A DNA stretch of 64,000 nucleotides from Leifsonia williamsii (GTDB lineage Bacteria > Actinomycetota > Actinomycetes > Actinomycetales > Microbacteriaceae): positions 3,534,001-3,598,000 of the forward strand of contig NZ_JAROCF010000001.1 of NCBI RefSeq assembly GCF_030433685.1, given 5' to 3'. A program made the translations under genes and the position numbers. Positions within the stretch are counted from its first letter, which is position 1, and the number at the start of each line of letters is the position of its first letter. The notes beneath the pieces were generated by a model, which was not told the DNA's origin, made no database searches, and was given only the letters and a program-made list of their open reading frames with translations. Below, piece after piece: positions 8,372-16,276 of this stretch.

Positions 8372-9532
8372 ATGACCGCGCACGTCCTGCACTCCGCCCG
8401 CCTCGTCAGCGAGGGCCGCACCACCGCCGACGCCTGGGTGCGTTTCGACGGCGACCGGGTGACCTCGGTCGGCACCGGCGATGGCTGGAGGGCGGCAGCC
8501 GCCGGCGACGGCGAGGTGACCGTGACGGATGCGGGCGGCGGCTGGCTGACTCCCGGCTTCGTCGACCTGCACTGCCACGGCGGCGCGACCGCCAGTTTCG
8601 ACGACGGCGTGGAGGCGATCCGCGCGGCTGCGGATCTGCACCAGCGCCACGGTACGACCCGTACGGTGGTCTCACTCGTGACGGCGCCCGTCGCAGAGCT
8701 GGCCGAGCGCGTGCGCGGGATCGCCGCGCTGTCGGCGAGCGATCCGCGGATCCTCGGGTCGCACCTGGAGGGCCCCTTCCTCGACGTGGGCCACAAGGGC
8801 GCGCACGACCCTGCGCTGCTGCGGTCGGCGAGCTCCGACGACATCGAGCTGCTGCTGGAGGCGGGGGCGGGGACGATCCGCCAGATCACGCTCGCGCCCG
8901 AGCTGCCGGGCGGGATGGACGCGGTGCGAGCCTTCAGCACGGCGGGCGTCGCGGTCGCGGTCGGCCACACCGGCGCGACCTATGAGCAGACGCGCGCCGC
9001 GTTCGACGCCGGGGCCAGCCTCCTGACGCATGCCTTCAACGGCATGGACGGCGTCCACCACCGCGCACCGGGCCCGGTGGCCGCCGCGACGCACACGCCG
9101 GGGGTCACGCTGGAGATCATCAACGACGGCGTGCACGTGCACCCGGAGGTCGTGCGCATGGCCTTCGCCGCCGCACCGGGTCGCGTCGCGCTCATCACCG
9201 ACGCGATGGCCGCCGCCGGCGCCGCAGACGGCGACTACCTGCTCGGCGCGCTGGAGGTGCAGGTCCGCGACGGCGTCGCCCGCCTCACCCACGGCGGCTC
9301 CATCGCGGGATCCACACTCACCCTGGACGAGGCGCTGCGCCGTGCGGTCACGGAAGTCGGGCTGCCGGTCGAGGACGCGGTCCGCGCCCTGACCGAGACA
9401 CCCGCCGCCGCGCTCGGCCGTTCCGGCGACCTCGGCCGCCTCGCGGCCGGCTACGCCGCGGACGCGGTGCTGCTGGACGACGGGTTCGGGGTGCGGCAGG
9501 TGTGGTCGGCGGGCCTCCCCGTCCTCCCGTAG
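8372..9532 (+). CDS. N-acetylhexosamine-6-phosphate deacetylase (NagA/AgaA-like)
   Basis: Metal-dependent amidohydrolase, 386 aa. The catalytic framework is complete: PGFVDLHCHGG (HCH at 67-69), HLEGPFL with the metal-binding glutamate, VGHTGATYEQ, THAFNGMDGVHHRAPG, and VALITDAMAAAG with the catalytic aspartate. It removes acetate from an N-acetylhexosamine-6-phosphate. It ends the kinase-aldolase-DeoR operon (16 bases after deoR) and stops just before a strong terminator. A second NagA paralogue is encoded at 14324 beside nagB, so this copy may serve a different epimer, for instance N-acetylgalactosamine-6-phosphate (AgaA role). That specialisation is inferred from context. Confidence 0.88.
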   Translation: MTAHVLHSARLVSEGRTTADAWVRFDGDRVTSVGTGDGWRAAAAGDGEVTVTDAGGGWLTPGFVDLHCHGGATASFDDGVEAIRAAADLHQRHGTTRTVVSLVTAPVAELAERVRGIAALSASDPRILGSHLEGPFLDVGHKGAHDPALLRSASSDDIELLLEAGAGTIRQITLAPELPGGMDAVRAFSTAGVAVAVGHTGATYEQTRAAFDAGASLLTHAFNGMDGVHHRAPGPVAAATHTPGVTLEIINDGVHVHPEVVRMAFAAAPGRVALITDAMAAAGAADGDYLLGALEVQVRDGVARLTHGGSIAGSTLTLDEALRRAVTEVGLPVEDAVRALTETPAAALGRSGDLGRLAAGYAADAVLLDDGFGVRQVWSAGLPVLP

Positions 9533-9533
9533 C

Positions 9534-9599
9534 AAACCGTCGAGTACGCGCATTCTCCGCGTACTCGACGGTTTCGGGGCGAATTCCCGCGTACTCGAC
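9534..9599. terminator. Bidirectional hairpin terminator with an extra copy of its arm
   Basis: Perfect 17-base arms AAACCGTCGAGTACGCG (9534-9550) and its complement (9558-9574) flank a 7-base loop. The AAA/TTT ends give short T tracts in both directions, which fits its place between two convergent genes. A third copy of the arm core, CGCGTACTCGAC, follows at 9588-9599 in the orientation of the right arm, so an alternative, larger hairpin is possible. Confidence 0.8.
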
Positions 9600-9615
9600 C
9601 GCGTGCGTCGTACGG

Positions 9616-10827
9616 TCAGGCGTCGACGCGCGAGCGGGTCATCCGCCCCACGATCACCACCAGCACCACCGACACCACGAGCAGCGCGATGTAGCAGTAC
9701 GGCAGCAGCATGAGGCCGCCCGCGTCGAAGATCACGGAGCCGACCAGGGCGCCGCCGCCGATGCCCACATTGAACGAAGTCGTGTACAGGGCACTCGCGG
9801 TGTCGCGGAAGCCCGCGGACGACGTGTGCAGCAGCCGCGTCTGCAGCAGCGGCGGCAGCGCGCCGAAGGCGAGGCCCCAGAGCACGAAGGCGATCAGGGC
9901 CAGCACGATCTGGCCGGCGAAGACGGCGAGCGCCGCCACCGCGACACCGGTGACCGCGAGAGCGAGCAGGAGGCCGAACTGGGGCCGGGGTCCGAGCACC
10001 GAGCCTGCGAGCACCAGACCGCCCGCACCCGCGATGCCGTAGATGAACAGCAGCGCCCCGACGTTTCCGGCGGGCACCCCCATCGGTCCGGTGAGGAACG
10101 GGACCACGAACGTGTAGAACGCGTAGTGCCCGATCATCGTCACGGCCGCGACGAGGCAGACCATGATCACAGCGGGGATGGTGCGGTCGCGCGTGCGCTC
10201 AGCACCGCGGTCGCGCAGGATGTGCTCCTCCTCGCGCTCCACGGCGGGCAGCAGCCACCACACGAGGGCGGCGCCGACGATCATCAGCGCTGCGAGGATG
10301 CCGAACGACAGCCTCCACCCGAAGACATGGCCGGCGAAGGTGCCGAGCGGGACGCCGAAGACGAAGGCGAGCGTGCCTCCGCCGAGCGTGATGGAGACCG
10401 CGCGCCCGATCTGCTCCTTGGGCACCAGATGCCCGGCATAGGCGCCGACGATCGACCAGAACATGCCGTGGGCGATGCCGCCGAGGACGCGCGAGCCGAC
10501 GACGAAGGCGTAGTCGGGCGCGACGGCGGTCAGCAGGTTCGAGACGCCGAGCAGCACGAGGATGCCGACGATCATTCCGTGGCGCGGCCAGCGCTTGGTC
10601 AGGGCGGTCAGCGGTGTGCTCGTCACCACGACGGTGAAGGCGAACACGGTCACGAGCAGCCCGATCTGGGCCTCGCTCACGCCGAGGGAGGCGCTCATGT
10701 CCGGCAGCAGGCCGGTGGGGATCATCTCGCTCGTGACCGAGAGGAACACGGCCGCGGCGAGCGCGATGAGCCCGGTCCAGGGGAAGGCCGGCGAGGTCTT
10801 CACCGGGATGGGGGAGGTTGTCGTCAT
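9616..10827 (-). CDS. MFS transporter, DHA1 drug/sugar efflux type
   Basis: Major facilitator protein of 403 aa with 12 predicted membrane segments. The N-terminal half contains VTSEMIPTGLLPDMSASLGV and the conserved-loop residues PLTALTKRWPRHGM, which resemble AraJ/YdhP/NepI-type exporters, including sugar and nucleoside efflux permeases and Cml-type drug exporters. It stands alone on the minus strand between a terminator and the hydrolase/permease pair, with 148 bases of upstream sequence in which no clear operator was found. Export of a metabolite or antibiotic is likely; the substrate is unknown. Confidence 0.88.
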   Translation of the reverse strand: MTTTSPIPVKTSPAFPWTGLIALAAAVFLSVTSEMIPTGLLPDMSASLGVSEAQIGLLVTVFAFTVVVTSTPLTALTKRWPRHGMIVGILVLLGVSNLLTAVAPDYAFVVGSRVLGGIAHGMFWSIVGAYAGHLVPKEQIGRAVSITLGGGTLAFVFGVPLGTFAGHVFGWRLSFGILAALMIVGAALVWWLLPAVEREEEHILRDRGAERTRDRTIPAVIMVCLVAAVTMIGHYAFYTFVVPFLTGPMGVPAGNVGALLFIYGIAGAGGLVLAGSVLGPRPQFGLLLALAVTGVAVAALAVFAGQIVLALIAFVLWGLAFGALPPLLQTRLLHTSSAGFRDTASALYTTSFNVGIGGGALVGSVIFDAGGLMLLPYCYIALLVVSVVLVVIVGRMTRSRVDA

Positions 10828-10975
10828 GCGGAATCGTCCGTGAACGGCGTTCCCCGCTCCCCGCCCGGCGTACGGCCGCGGCGGCAGAAGAATGGAGCGG
10901 GTCGACTACGCGCCCGTGTGCGCGCCCAGGGCCGTGCGAGAACCGCCGACCGCGGACGATTCTAGCAAAGGGCGT

Positions 10976-11524
10976 CTACGACAGGGAGGCGAGGATGCGC
11001 CCGCTGTCCTCGATCTCGATCAGCGGGGCGTAGAGGGCCATCGCGTCGAGGGCGCGCTGGTGGTCCGCATCCGAGAGTCCGGCACAGGCATCGGCGGCCA
11101 CCCGGACGCGCACGCCCCCGTCGGCGGCGCCGAGGGCGGTCGAGAGCACGCAGCAGTCGGTGGAGACGCCGGCCAGGACGATCTCGTCGGCGCCGGCGAG
11201 CGCCTCCCGCAAACCCTCCCCCCACTTGCCGAAGGTCGGCTCGCTGACGACCCTGTGGCCCGTGCCACGGAACGCCGGCACGAGGTCGTAGAGCGGATCA
11301 TCGGCGGCCACCAGGGCGAAGGGCCACTGCTCGTAGTAGGGCACCCAGGCGCCCTGCGGCTGCTCCGGTGCGATGAAGCGGGTGAACACGACGCGGTCGC
11401 CGAAGGCGGGAAGCATCGAGGAGACGGTCGCCTCGGCGTCGGCGAAGCGCGGTGTCGCCCAGTCGCTGGCGGGGTCGGCGAAGACGTTCTGCATGTCGAC
11501 GACGACGAGCACGGGCGCGGTCAT
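10976..11524 (-). CDS. Isochorismatase-fold cysteine hydrolase (nicotinamidase-like)
   Basis: Hydrolase of 182 aa with a complete Asp-Lys-Cys triad: Asp10 in LVVVDMQNVF, Lys100 in TFGKWGEG, and Cys125 in GVSTDCCVLSTA. The family includes nicotinamidases, N-carbamoyl amidohydrolases and ureidoacrylate hydrolases. The ATG at 11524 overlaps the stop of the NCS1 permease gene by four bases, so the hydrolase probably acts on what that permease imports, such as a pyrimidine or purine breakdown product or another nitrogen heterocycle. The precise amide cannot be named from sequence. Confidence 0.85.
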   Translation of the reverse strand: MTAPVLVVVDMQNVFADPASDWATPRFADAEATVSSMLPAFGDRVVFTRFIAPEQPQGAWVPYYEQWPFALVAADDPLYDLVPAFRGTGHRVVSEPTFGKWGEGLREALAGADEIVLAGVSTDCCVLSTALGAADGGVRVRVAADACAGLSDADHQRALDAMALYAPLIEIEDSGRILASLS

Positions 11525-12984
11525 CGTGCCTCCTGCCGCCGGATCGCGGGCGCCGTGAACAGTGCGCCGACGAAGCCGATGACGAGAGCGACGAGCACGC
11601 CGAGGTTGGCGAACGCCCAGTCGCCCTCCTTGCCGCCGATCGGGCCCAGGAGGTAGCCCTGCCAGCTCAGCCAGTCGGCCGAGCCGTTGGTGACGAGGCC
11701 CCAGCCGATGGCCGTGCCGACGATGATGAGCGCGATCGGCAGCCAGCGCACGGAGCCGTACCGCCCCCTCCTGTCGTACAGCTCGGACTCCGCGTAGTCG
11801 CGGCGGCGCAGGGCGATGTCGGCGAGGAAGATGCCGCACCACGCCGCGATCGGGACGCCGAGCGTGATCAGGAAGCCCTGGAACGGGCCGATGAAGTCGG
11901 TCGCGACGAACACGACGTAGATGGCGCCGAGGGTCATGATGATGCCGTCGATGCCGGCGGCGACGTAGCGCGGGACGCGCACGCCGACGCTCAGCAGCGC
12001 CAGCCCGGAGGAGTAGATGTCGAGCACCGCGCCTCCGACCAGTCCGAGCACCGCCACGATGACGAACGGGACCAGGAACCAGGTCGGCAGCAGCGAGGCG
12101 AGGGCGCCGATCGGGTCGGCGCCGATGGCCTCCGACAGCTTCGACGACGAGCCGGCGAGCAGGATGCCGAAGACGAGGAGGATGATCGGCGCGAGCGACG
12201 AGCCGAACGTCGTCCACCCCACCACCCCCGCGCTGCGCGTCGACCGCGGCAGGTAGCGCGAGTAGTCCGCGGCCGCATTCACCCAGCCCAGACCGAAGCC
12301 GGTCAGCATGAACACGAAGCCGCCGATCACGTGCGGGAGGTCGCCCGCGGGGAGCGCCGCGACGGCGCCGAGGTCGATATTGCCCAGCACGAGGATGATG
12401 TACACCACGGTGAGCACGCCGGTGACGATGGTGATCACCATCTGCATCCGCATGATCAGGTGGAAGCCGATGATCCCGCCCGCGAGCACGAGGGCGACCA
12501 CGACGATCAGCGCGACGATCTTCGTCGCGACGCCTCCCTCCCAGCCGAGCTGCTCGAACACCGTCGCCGTCGCGAGCACCGCGAGGGCCGTGAGCACTGT
12601 CTCCCACCCGACGGTGAGCAGCCAGGAGAGGAACGACGGGACGCGGTTGCCCTCCACCCCGAAGATCGCCCGGCCGAGCACCATCGTCGGCGCCGAGCCG
12701 CGCTTGCCGGCCAGTGCGATGAACCCGCAGAACAGGAAGGAGATGACGATGCCGACGACGCCGACGATCGTCGCCTGCCAGAACGAGATGCCGAAGCCGA
12801 GCAGGAACGAGCCGTAGCTCAGGCCGAACACCGACACGTTCGCGGCGAACCACGGCCAGAACAGGTCGCGGGCACGGCCCTTGCGCTCGCTCTCGTGGAT
12901 GGTGTTGAGCCCGTTGAGCTCGACGCCGAAGGTCGTGGCGGGTGTGGTCGGGACGCCGGGGGCATCCTCACCGGTGCTGGTCAT
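11521..12984 (-). CDS. NCS1 family nucleobase/hydantoin-type permease
   Basis: Sodium- or proton-coupled permease of the nucleobase-cation-symport-1 family, 487 aa, about 12 membrane segments. The N-terminus FGVELNGLNTIHESERKG followed by LFWPWFAANVSVFGLSYG matches the CodB/PucI-like pattern. ATG 12984 is preferred over the upstream in-frame ATG at 13074, because that would overlap the divergent purU gene and add a non-family extension. It is first in a two-gene operon with the isochorismatase-fold hydrolase. Likely substrates are cytosine, purines, allantoin, hydantoin or a related ring compound. Confidence 0.87.
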   Translation of the reverse strand: MTSTGEDAPGVPTTPATTFGVELNGLNTIHESERKGRARDLFWPWFAANVSVFGLSYGSFLLGFGISFWQATIVGVVGIVISFLFCGFIALAGKRGSAPTMVLGRAIFGVEGNRVPSFLSWLLTVGWETVLTALAVLATATVFEQLGWEGGVATKIVALIVVVALVLAGGIIGFHLIMRMQMVITIVTGVLTVVYIILVLGNIDLGAVAALPAGDLPHVIGGFVFMLTGFGLGWVNAAADYSRYLPRSTRSAGVVGWTTFGSSLAPIILLVFGILLAGSSSKLSEAIGADPIGALASLLPTWFLVPFVIVAVLGLVGGAVLDIYSSGLALLSVGVRVPRYVAAGIDGIIMTLGAIYVVFVATDFIGPFQGFLITLGVPIAAWCGIFLADIALRRRDYAESELYDRRGRYGSVRWLPIALIIVGTAIGWGLVTNGSADWLSWQGYLLGPIGGKEGDWAFANLGVLVALVIGFVGALFTAPAIRRQEAR

Positions 12985-13042
12985 GCCCTGATCCAAGTGC
13001 ACGGCGGCCTGGCACGTCAACCGCAGCCGATACCCTGAAGGG

Positions 13043-13915
13043 ATGGGCCAGACGAACTCCCCCGCCACTCCCAATCACTGGGTGCTCACCTTCAGCTGCG
13101 CCGACCGTCCCGGGATCGTGCACGCGGTGAGCGGGGCGATCGTCGCCGCCCGCGGCAACATCACCGAGAGCCAGCAGTTCGCGAGCTCGGACACCGGCCG
13201 CTTCTTCATGCGGCTGCAGGTGGAGTCGGAGGCCGACCGCGCCGAGTTCGAGCGCGCCCTCGCCCCGGTGGTGGAGCGCTTCGGCATGGAGCACCGCGTC
13301 GACACCGTCGGCCGCCCCCTCCGCACGCTCGTGCTCGTCTCGAAGGCCGCGCACTGCCTCAACGACCTCCTCTTCCGCCAGCGCGCCGGCCAGCTCCCCG
13401 TGGAGATCCCGCTCGTGTTGTCGAACCACGAGGCGCTCGGCGACCTGGCCGGGTTCTACGGCGTGCCGTTCGAGGCGCACCCGGTCGGCGACCCGGAGTC
13501 GAAGGCGGCGTTCGAGCAGCGCATCCTGGAGGCGGTGGAGGAGCACGACATCGAGCTGGTCGTGCTCGCCCGGTACATGCAGATCCTCTCGCCCGAGCTG
13601 TGCGAGCGGCTGGCCGGGCGGGCGATCAACATCCACCACTCCTTCCTCCCCGGCTTCAAGGGCGCGAACCCGTACCGGCAGGCCCACGCCCGCGGCGTCA
13701 AGCTGATCGGCGCGACCGCGCACTTCGTCACCAGCGACCTCGACGAGGGCCCGATCATCGAGCAGAACGTCGTACGCGTCGACCACACCCGCAGCGTTCC
13801 CGAGCTCGTCGCCATCGGGCAGGACGAGGAGAGCCGCACGCTCACCCAGGCGGTGAAGTGGTTCGCGGAGGACCGGGTGCTGCTCGACGGGGCGCGCACG
13901 ATCATCTTCCGCTGA
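13043..13915 (+). CDS. purU: Formyltetrahydrofolate deformylase
   Basis: 290 aa enzyme that hydrolyses 10-formyltetrahydrofolate to tetrahydrofolate and formate, balancing one-carbon units. Residues about 10-85 form an ACT domain (LTFSCADRPGIVHAVSGAI). The rest is a formyltransferase fold with the catalytic set INIHHSFLPGFKGANPY (Asn and His) and TSDLDEGPIIEQ (Asp). The glycine-rich substrate loop of PurN is replaced by VLVSKAAHCLNDLL, as in PurU. The ATG at 13043 follows AAGGG. It is divergent from the NCS1 permease with a 58-base spacer; TACCCT at about 13032 could be its -10 element. Confidence 0.93.
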   Translation: MGQTNSPATPNHWVLTFSCADRPGIVHAVSGAIVAARGNITESQQFASSDTGRFFMRLQVESEADRAEFERALAPVVERFGMEHRVDTVGRPLRTLVLVSKAAHCLNDLLFRQRAGQLPVEIPLVLSNHEALGDLAGFYGVPFEAHPVGDPESKAAFEQRILEAVEEHDIELVVLARYMQILSPELCERLAGRAINIHHSFLPGFKGANPYRQAHARGVKLIGATAHFVTSDLDEGPIIEQNVVRVDHTRSVPELVAIGQDEESRTLTQAVKWFAEDRVLLDGARTIIFR

Positions 13916-13964
13916 CGCTCCCTCCCGCTGCCGTCGGGCGGCGCCCGCTCGGTAGACTGAGCCG

Positions 13965-14327
13965 GTGACTCCCGCCCCAGATCAGCAGGCCCAGCTCCGG
14001 ATCGGACCGAACGACATCCTCCGCTTCGTTTTGGAGCTCTTCGCGATCGTGTCGCTCGGCATCTGGGGCTTCCTGGCCTGGCCGCTGCCCTGGAACATCG
14101 TCGTCGGCATCGGCGCGCCGGTGCTCGCGATCCTGCTCTGGGCGCTCTTCCGCTCGCCGCGTGCCGTGCTGCACGTCGACGCGTACGTGAAGGCGCTGGT
14201 CGAGGTGCTGGTCTTCGGGGCCGCCGCCTTCGCGTGGTGGGACCTCGGCCAACCGGTCGTCGCGGTCGTGTTCGCGGTGGTCGCGACGGTCAGCGGCGTC
14301 ATCAACGGACGGCGCGAGTTCTCGTGA
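13965..14327 (+). CDS. DUF2568 (YrdB-like) small membrane protein
   Basis: 120 aa protein with four predicted membrane helices, GTG start at 13965. The family pattern is visible in ILRFVLELFAIVSLGIWGF at the N-terminus and LLWALFRSPRAVLHVDAYVK in the middle. It overlaps the following nagA paralogue by four bases (GTGA), so the two are probably co-translated, but no biochemical role is known for this family. It begins 49 bases after purU and may be part of the same transcript. Confidence 0.75.
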   Translation: MTPAPDQQAQLRIGPNDILRFVLELFAIVSLGIWGFLAWPLPWNIVVGIGAPVLAILLWALFRSPRAVLHVDAYVKALVEVLVFGAAAFAWWDLGQPVVAVVFAVVATVSGVINGRREFS

Positions 14328-15475
14328 GCCGCCTCGTCATCCACGACGCCCGCAAGGTCGATGCGGACGGGCTGGTCGACGACTTCTGGCTGGTCGCCGA
14401 GGAGGGCCGCATCACCGCGATCGGTTCGGGCACCGGCTGGCACGCGGCCGCCGAGCAGCGCGACGCCGAGGTGCTCGACGCCGGCGGTCACTGGCTGACT
14501 CCCGGGTTCATCGACCTGCACTGCCACGGCGGCGGCGGGCACGTCTACGACGACGGCGTGGACGAGCTCCTCGCCGGCCTGGCCGCCCACCGGGCGCACG
14601 GCACGACGCGCTCGGTCGTCTCCCACGTCGCCGCGCCGCTCGCGTCGCTCCGCGAGGGTCTCGGTGTCGTCGCCGACCTGGCCGCCGCCGATCCGCTGAT
14701 CCTCGGGTCGCATCTCGAGGGGCCGTTCCTCGCGCCGGAGCGGCGCGGGGCGCACGATCCCGCCTTCCTGCGCGAGCCGGGGCCCGAGATGGTGGAGGAG
14801 CTGATCGGAGCCGCCCGCGGCACCCTCCGCATCCTCACGCTCGCTCCCGAGCTGCCGGACCCTCTCGAATCGATCCCGGTCCTCACGGAGGCCGGCGTCG
14901 TCGTCGGGGTCGGGCACACGTCCGCGGACTACGAGCAGGCGGCGCGCGCATTCGAGGTGGGGGCACGCCTCCTGACGCACGCCTTCAACGCGATGAACGG
15001 CATCCACCACCGCGAGCCCGGTCCGGTGATGGCGGCGGTGGACAACGCCTCGGTGACGCTGGAGCTGATCCTCGACGGGCTGCATGTGCACCCCTCGGTC
15101 GCCCGGCTGCTGCTCGGCGCTGCCACCGGCCGCGTGGCCCTGGTGACCGACGCGATGGCCGCGGCGGGCGCCTCCGACGGCGACTACCAGCTGGGCGGAC
15201 TCAACGTCACCGTGAAGGACGGACTCGCCGTCCTCTCGGGCACGGCGACGATCGCCGGCTCGACGCTGACGCAGGACGTCGCCCTGCGCAACGCGATCAC
15301 CCTCACCGGCCTCGACCCGGTGGCGGCGGTCGCCGCCGTGACGCACACGCCCGCGCACGTCCTCGGCGAGGACCACCGCCTCGGCCGGCTGCACCACGGG
15401 TACCTGGCCGACGCGGTGCTCCTCGACCACGACTGGCGGGTGCGCACGGTCGTGGCCGAGGGGCGGGTGCTGTAA
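14324..15475 (+). CDS. nagA: N-acetylglucosamine-6-phosphate deacetylase
   Basis: Amidohydrolase of 383 aa, the second NagA homologue in the window. The start is GTG 14324, overlapping the preceding small membrane protein gene. Motifs: PGFIDLHCHGGGGHVYDD, GSHLEGPFLAPERRGAHD, VGVGHTSADYEQ, THAFNAMNGIHHREPG and VALVTDAMAAAG with the catalytic aspartate. It deacetylates GlcNAc-6-phosphate to glucosamine-6-phosphate, the substrate of NagB, which is encoded convergently only 15 bases downstream. Because it faces the nagB operon rather than lying in it, it may be expressed from a separate promoter upstream of purU or DUF2568. Confidence 0.92.
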   Translation: MSRLVIHDARKVDADGLVDDFWLVAEEGRITAIGSGTGWHAAAEQRDAEVLDAGGHWLTPGFIDLHCHGGGGHVYDDGVDELLAGLAAHRAHGTTRSVVSHVAAPLASLREGLGVVADLAAADPLILGSHLEGPFLAPERRGAHDPAFLREPGPEMVEELIGAARGTLRILTLAPELPDPLESIPVLTEAGVVVGVGHTSADYEQAARAFEVGARLLTHAFNAMNGIHHREPGPVMAAVDNASVTLELILDGLHVHPSVARLLLGAATGRVALVTDAMAAAGASDGDYQLGGLNVTVKDGLAVLSGTATIAGSTLTQDVALRNAITLTGLDPVAAVAAVTHTPAHVLGEDHRLGRLHHGYLADAVLLDHDWRVRTVVAEGRVL

Positions 15476-15490
15476 GGGATCGGCTCCCCG

Positions 15491-16276
15491 CTACAGCGTC
15501 TGCCAGCTCGGCTTGTTCGCGTACGCGTAGCGGTAGTAGTCGATGTTCTTGAGTCGCGACGCGGCGGCCTCGTCCACGAGCACGGTGACGTGCGGGTGGA
15601 GCTGGATGGCCGAGCCGGGGTTGGAGGCCGAGACCGGGCCCTCGACGGCTCCGGCCAGCGCCTCCGCCTTGCCCTCTCCGAACGCCAGCAGCAGCAGGTG
15701 GCGCGCCTTGAGGATGGTGGAGAGGCCCTGGGTGATGCAGTGCATCGGCACGTCGTCCTCCGAGTCGAAGAAGCGCGCGTTGTCCTTGCGGGTCTGCTCG
15801 GTCAGCGTCTTGACGCGGGTGACCGAGGCGAACGACGAGCCGGGCTCGTTGAAGCCGATGTGGCCGTCGGTGCCGATGCCGAGGATCTGCACGTCCACTC
15901 CCCCGGACTCCGCGATCGCCTTCTCGTAGTCGGCGCCGGCGTGCTCGATGGTCTCGCGGGCGCCGTTGGGGGTGTGGATGAGCGACGGGGTGAGGCCGAG
16001 CGGCTCCACGACCTCGCGGGTGATGACCGCGCGGTACGACTCCGGGTGGCCCGCCGGCAGGCCGACGTACTCGTCGAGCGCGTACCCGCGGACGTGTGAG
16101 ACGTCGACTCCCTCCTCGGCGATCTGCCGAGCCAGCGCCCGGTACACCGGGAGCGGGGTGGAGCCGGTGGCGAGGCCGAGCACGGCGTCCGGCTTGCTCG
16201 CGATGAGCCTCACGATGCTCGCGGCGGCCAGCTCGCCGGCCGCCTCCTTGTCTGCGACGACGACGACTTCGGCCAT
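15491..16276 (-). CDS. nagB: Glucosamine-6-phosphate deaminase
   Basis: 261 aa enzyme converting glucosamine-6-phosphate to fructose-6-phosphate and ammonia. Visible motifs are LGLATGSTPLPVYRAL (phosphate loop), ALDEYVGL with the catalytic aspartate, and GIGTDGHIGFNEPGSSF with the catalytic Asp/His. ATG 16276 is used because it aligns the N-terminus with the family; it shares one base with the stop of the upstream ROK kinase (TGATG). It is the last gene of a seven-gene minus-strand operon that imports, cleaves and phosphorylates amino-sugar oligosaccharides, which supports a catabolic role. Confidence 0.95.
   Translation of the reverse strand: MAEVVVVADKEAAGELAAASIVRLIASKPDAVLGLATGSTPLPVYRALARQIAEEGVDVSHVRGYALDEYVGLPAGHPESYRAVITREVVEPLGLTPSLIHTPNGARETIEHAGADYEKAIAESGGVDVQILGIGTDGHIGFNEPGSSFASVTRVKTLTEQTRKDNARFFDSEDDVPMHCITQGLSTILKARHLLLLAFGEGKAEALAGAVEGPVSASNPGSAIQLHPHVTVLVDEAAASRLKNIDYYRYAYANKPSWQTL

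Noticed and set aside
11452..13038. Long plus-strand open frame opposite the NCS1 permease
   Set aside because: Composition is dominated by Asp/Glu/Arg/His repeats typical of antisense frames in GC-rich DNA, and the permease on the other strand has clear family motifs.
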